A stretch of 5,619 nucleotides of DNA from contig JARBTU010000126.1 in NCBI GenBank assembly GCA_029240015.1, positions 1-5,619 on the forward strand, read 5' to 3'. How positions within the stretch are numbered: position 1 is the first letter of the stretch; every line of letters begins with the position of its first letter. This DNA comes from Oscillospiraceae bacterium. Lineage in GTDB: Bacteria; Bacillota; Clostridia; Oscillospirales; Ruminococcaceae. Below the pieces are notes generated by a model, which made no database searches, was not told where the DNA came from, and worked only from the letters and a program-made list of their open reading frames with translations. Made by a program: the position numbers and the translations under genes. Below are positions 5,137-5,619 of the stretch, piece after piece.

Positions 5137-5619
5137 AAAGATTATGTGGATATCTGTATTCGTTGCAGCTACTTTAATTATAGCAGTCGTTATTTTCTTT
5201 AAGCTACCCTATTCCAAAACAAAATCCGAATTCCACAGTGAAGTTGATAATAAAATTTCGACTCTGACAAAATATTCAAGCGTTTTTACCGAAGATGATA
5301 TTAAAGCACTTCCCTTTCCGGTGCAGAAATATTTCAAATATTGCGGATATTTGGGAACTCCTAAAATGTCTTACATGAAAGCAACTTTTACCGATGTGGA
5401 TTTTAAAATGTCTCAAAGTAAAACCATAAAGATTGATTATACTCAATATAATTTTGTGGAAAAACCGGAACGATTTGCTCTCATATCTTCGTCCTTATTC
5501 GGAGTCCCGTTTGAGGGTTTTGATTCTTATAGAAACGGCGTAGGGAGCATGAAAGGTTCTATTGCCAAATTGGTTCCCCTTTTTGATCAAAGAGGACAAA
5601 GCATGGATAAAGCGTGCCT
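5114..5619 (+). CDS. Membrane-anchored DUF6544-like protein, N-terminal part (cut by window edge)
   Basis: An open frame runs from here to the right edge (168 codons, no stop reached). It starts with a basic stretch (RTRKRSKK, 2-9), then a hydrophobic segment at about 11-29 (MWISVFVAATLIIAVVIFF), then a soluble region, as in a signal anchor with the body outside the membrane. The block LPFPVQKYFKYCG (66-78), followed by GTPKMSYMKATF, resembles the LPxPVQRYxRYxG signature of the DUF6544 family, whose function is unknown to me. Two starts are plausible: the ATG at 5114, overlapping marR by 23 bases, with GGAG at 5103-5106; or the ATG at 5144, with a better AAAAAGGAG (5125-5133) ten bases upstream, giving a seven-base gap. 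The longer form is listed because its basic residues fit the topology rule for a membrane anchor. Cotranscription with the MarR gene is almost certain. Confidence 0.75.
   Translation, partial: MRTRKRSKKIMWISVFVAATLIIAVVIFFKLPYSKTKSEFHSEVDNKISTLTKYSSVFTEDDIKALPFPVQKYFKYCGYLGTPKMSYMKATFTDVDFKMSQSKTIKIDYTQYNFVEKPERFALISSSLFGVPFEGFDSYRNGVGSMKGSIAKLVPLFDQRGQSMDKAC

Overview
The window is AT-rich bacterial DNA with Shine-Dalgarno sites of the GAAAGGA/AGGAGG type, consensus sigma-A-like promoters and short intergenic gaps. This fits a low-GC Firmicute, most likely a member of the Clostridia. The sequence alone does not give genus or species. Every gene seen looks intact except the two cut by the window edges.

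Region 1 (about 1-3311) is an L-rhamnose catabolic locus built around a divergent promoter region. On the minus strand the first 52 codons of a rhamnulokinase (rhaB) run off the left edge. On the plus strand a DeoR-family sugar repressor is followed by L-rhamnose isomerase (rhaA) and rhamnulose-1-phosphate aldolase (rhaD), with gaps of 27 and 2 bases. Together they take L-rhamnose to L-rhamnulose (RhaA), to L-rhamnulose-1-phosphate (RhaB), and to dihydroxyacetone phosphate plus L-lactaldehyde (RhaD). The repressor is the natural candidate to control both arms through inverted repeats lying among the two divergent promoters. A perfect 18-bp-stem hairpin follows the aldolase. No transporter, mutarotase or lactaldehyde reductase/dehydrogenase lies in the window.

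Region 2 (about 3312-4550) holds two apparently single-gene units, each with its own promoter: a DUF4180-family protein of unknown function, and an HD-domain (HDIG-type) putative metal-dependent phosphohydrolase. The second ends in a very strong 20-bp-stem intrinsic terminator.

Region 3 (about 4551-5619) is a MarR-family regulator behind a consensus promoter (TTGACA, 17-base spacer, TATAAT). Two copies of a GTAACYAGTTAC palindrome are positioned to block that promoter. The regulator overlaps or nearly abuts a membrane-anchored protein that resembles the DUF6544 family and is cut by the right edge. This looks like a self-regulated MarR/membrane-protein module and is the least-described part of the window.

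No RNA genes, insertion sequences, CRISPR arrays or attachment sites were seen. The most useful leads are the operator architectures (the rha divergent region and the paired MarR palindromes) and the MarR/DUF6544 pair. No clearly new large system is visible.
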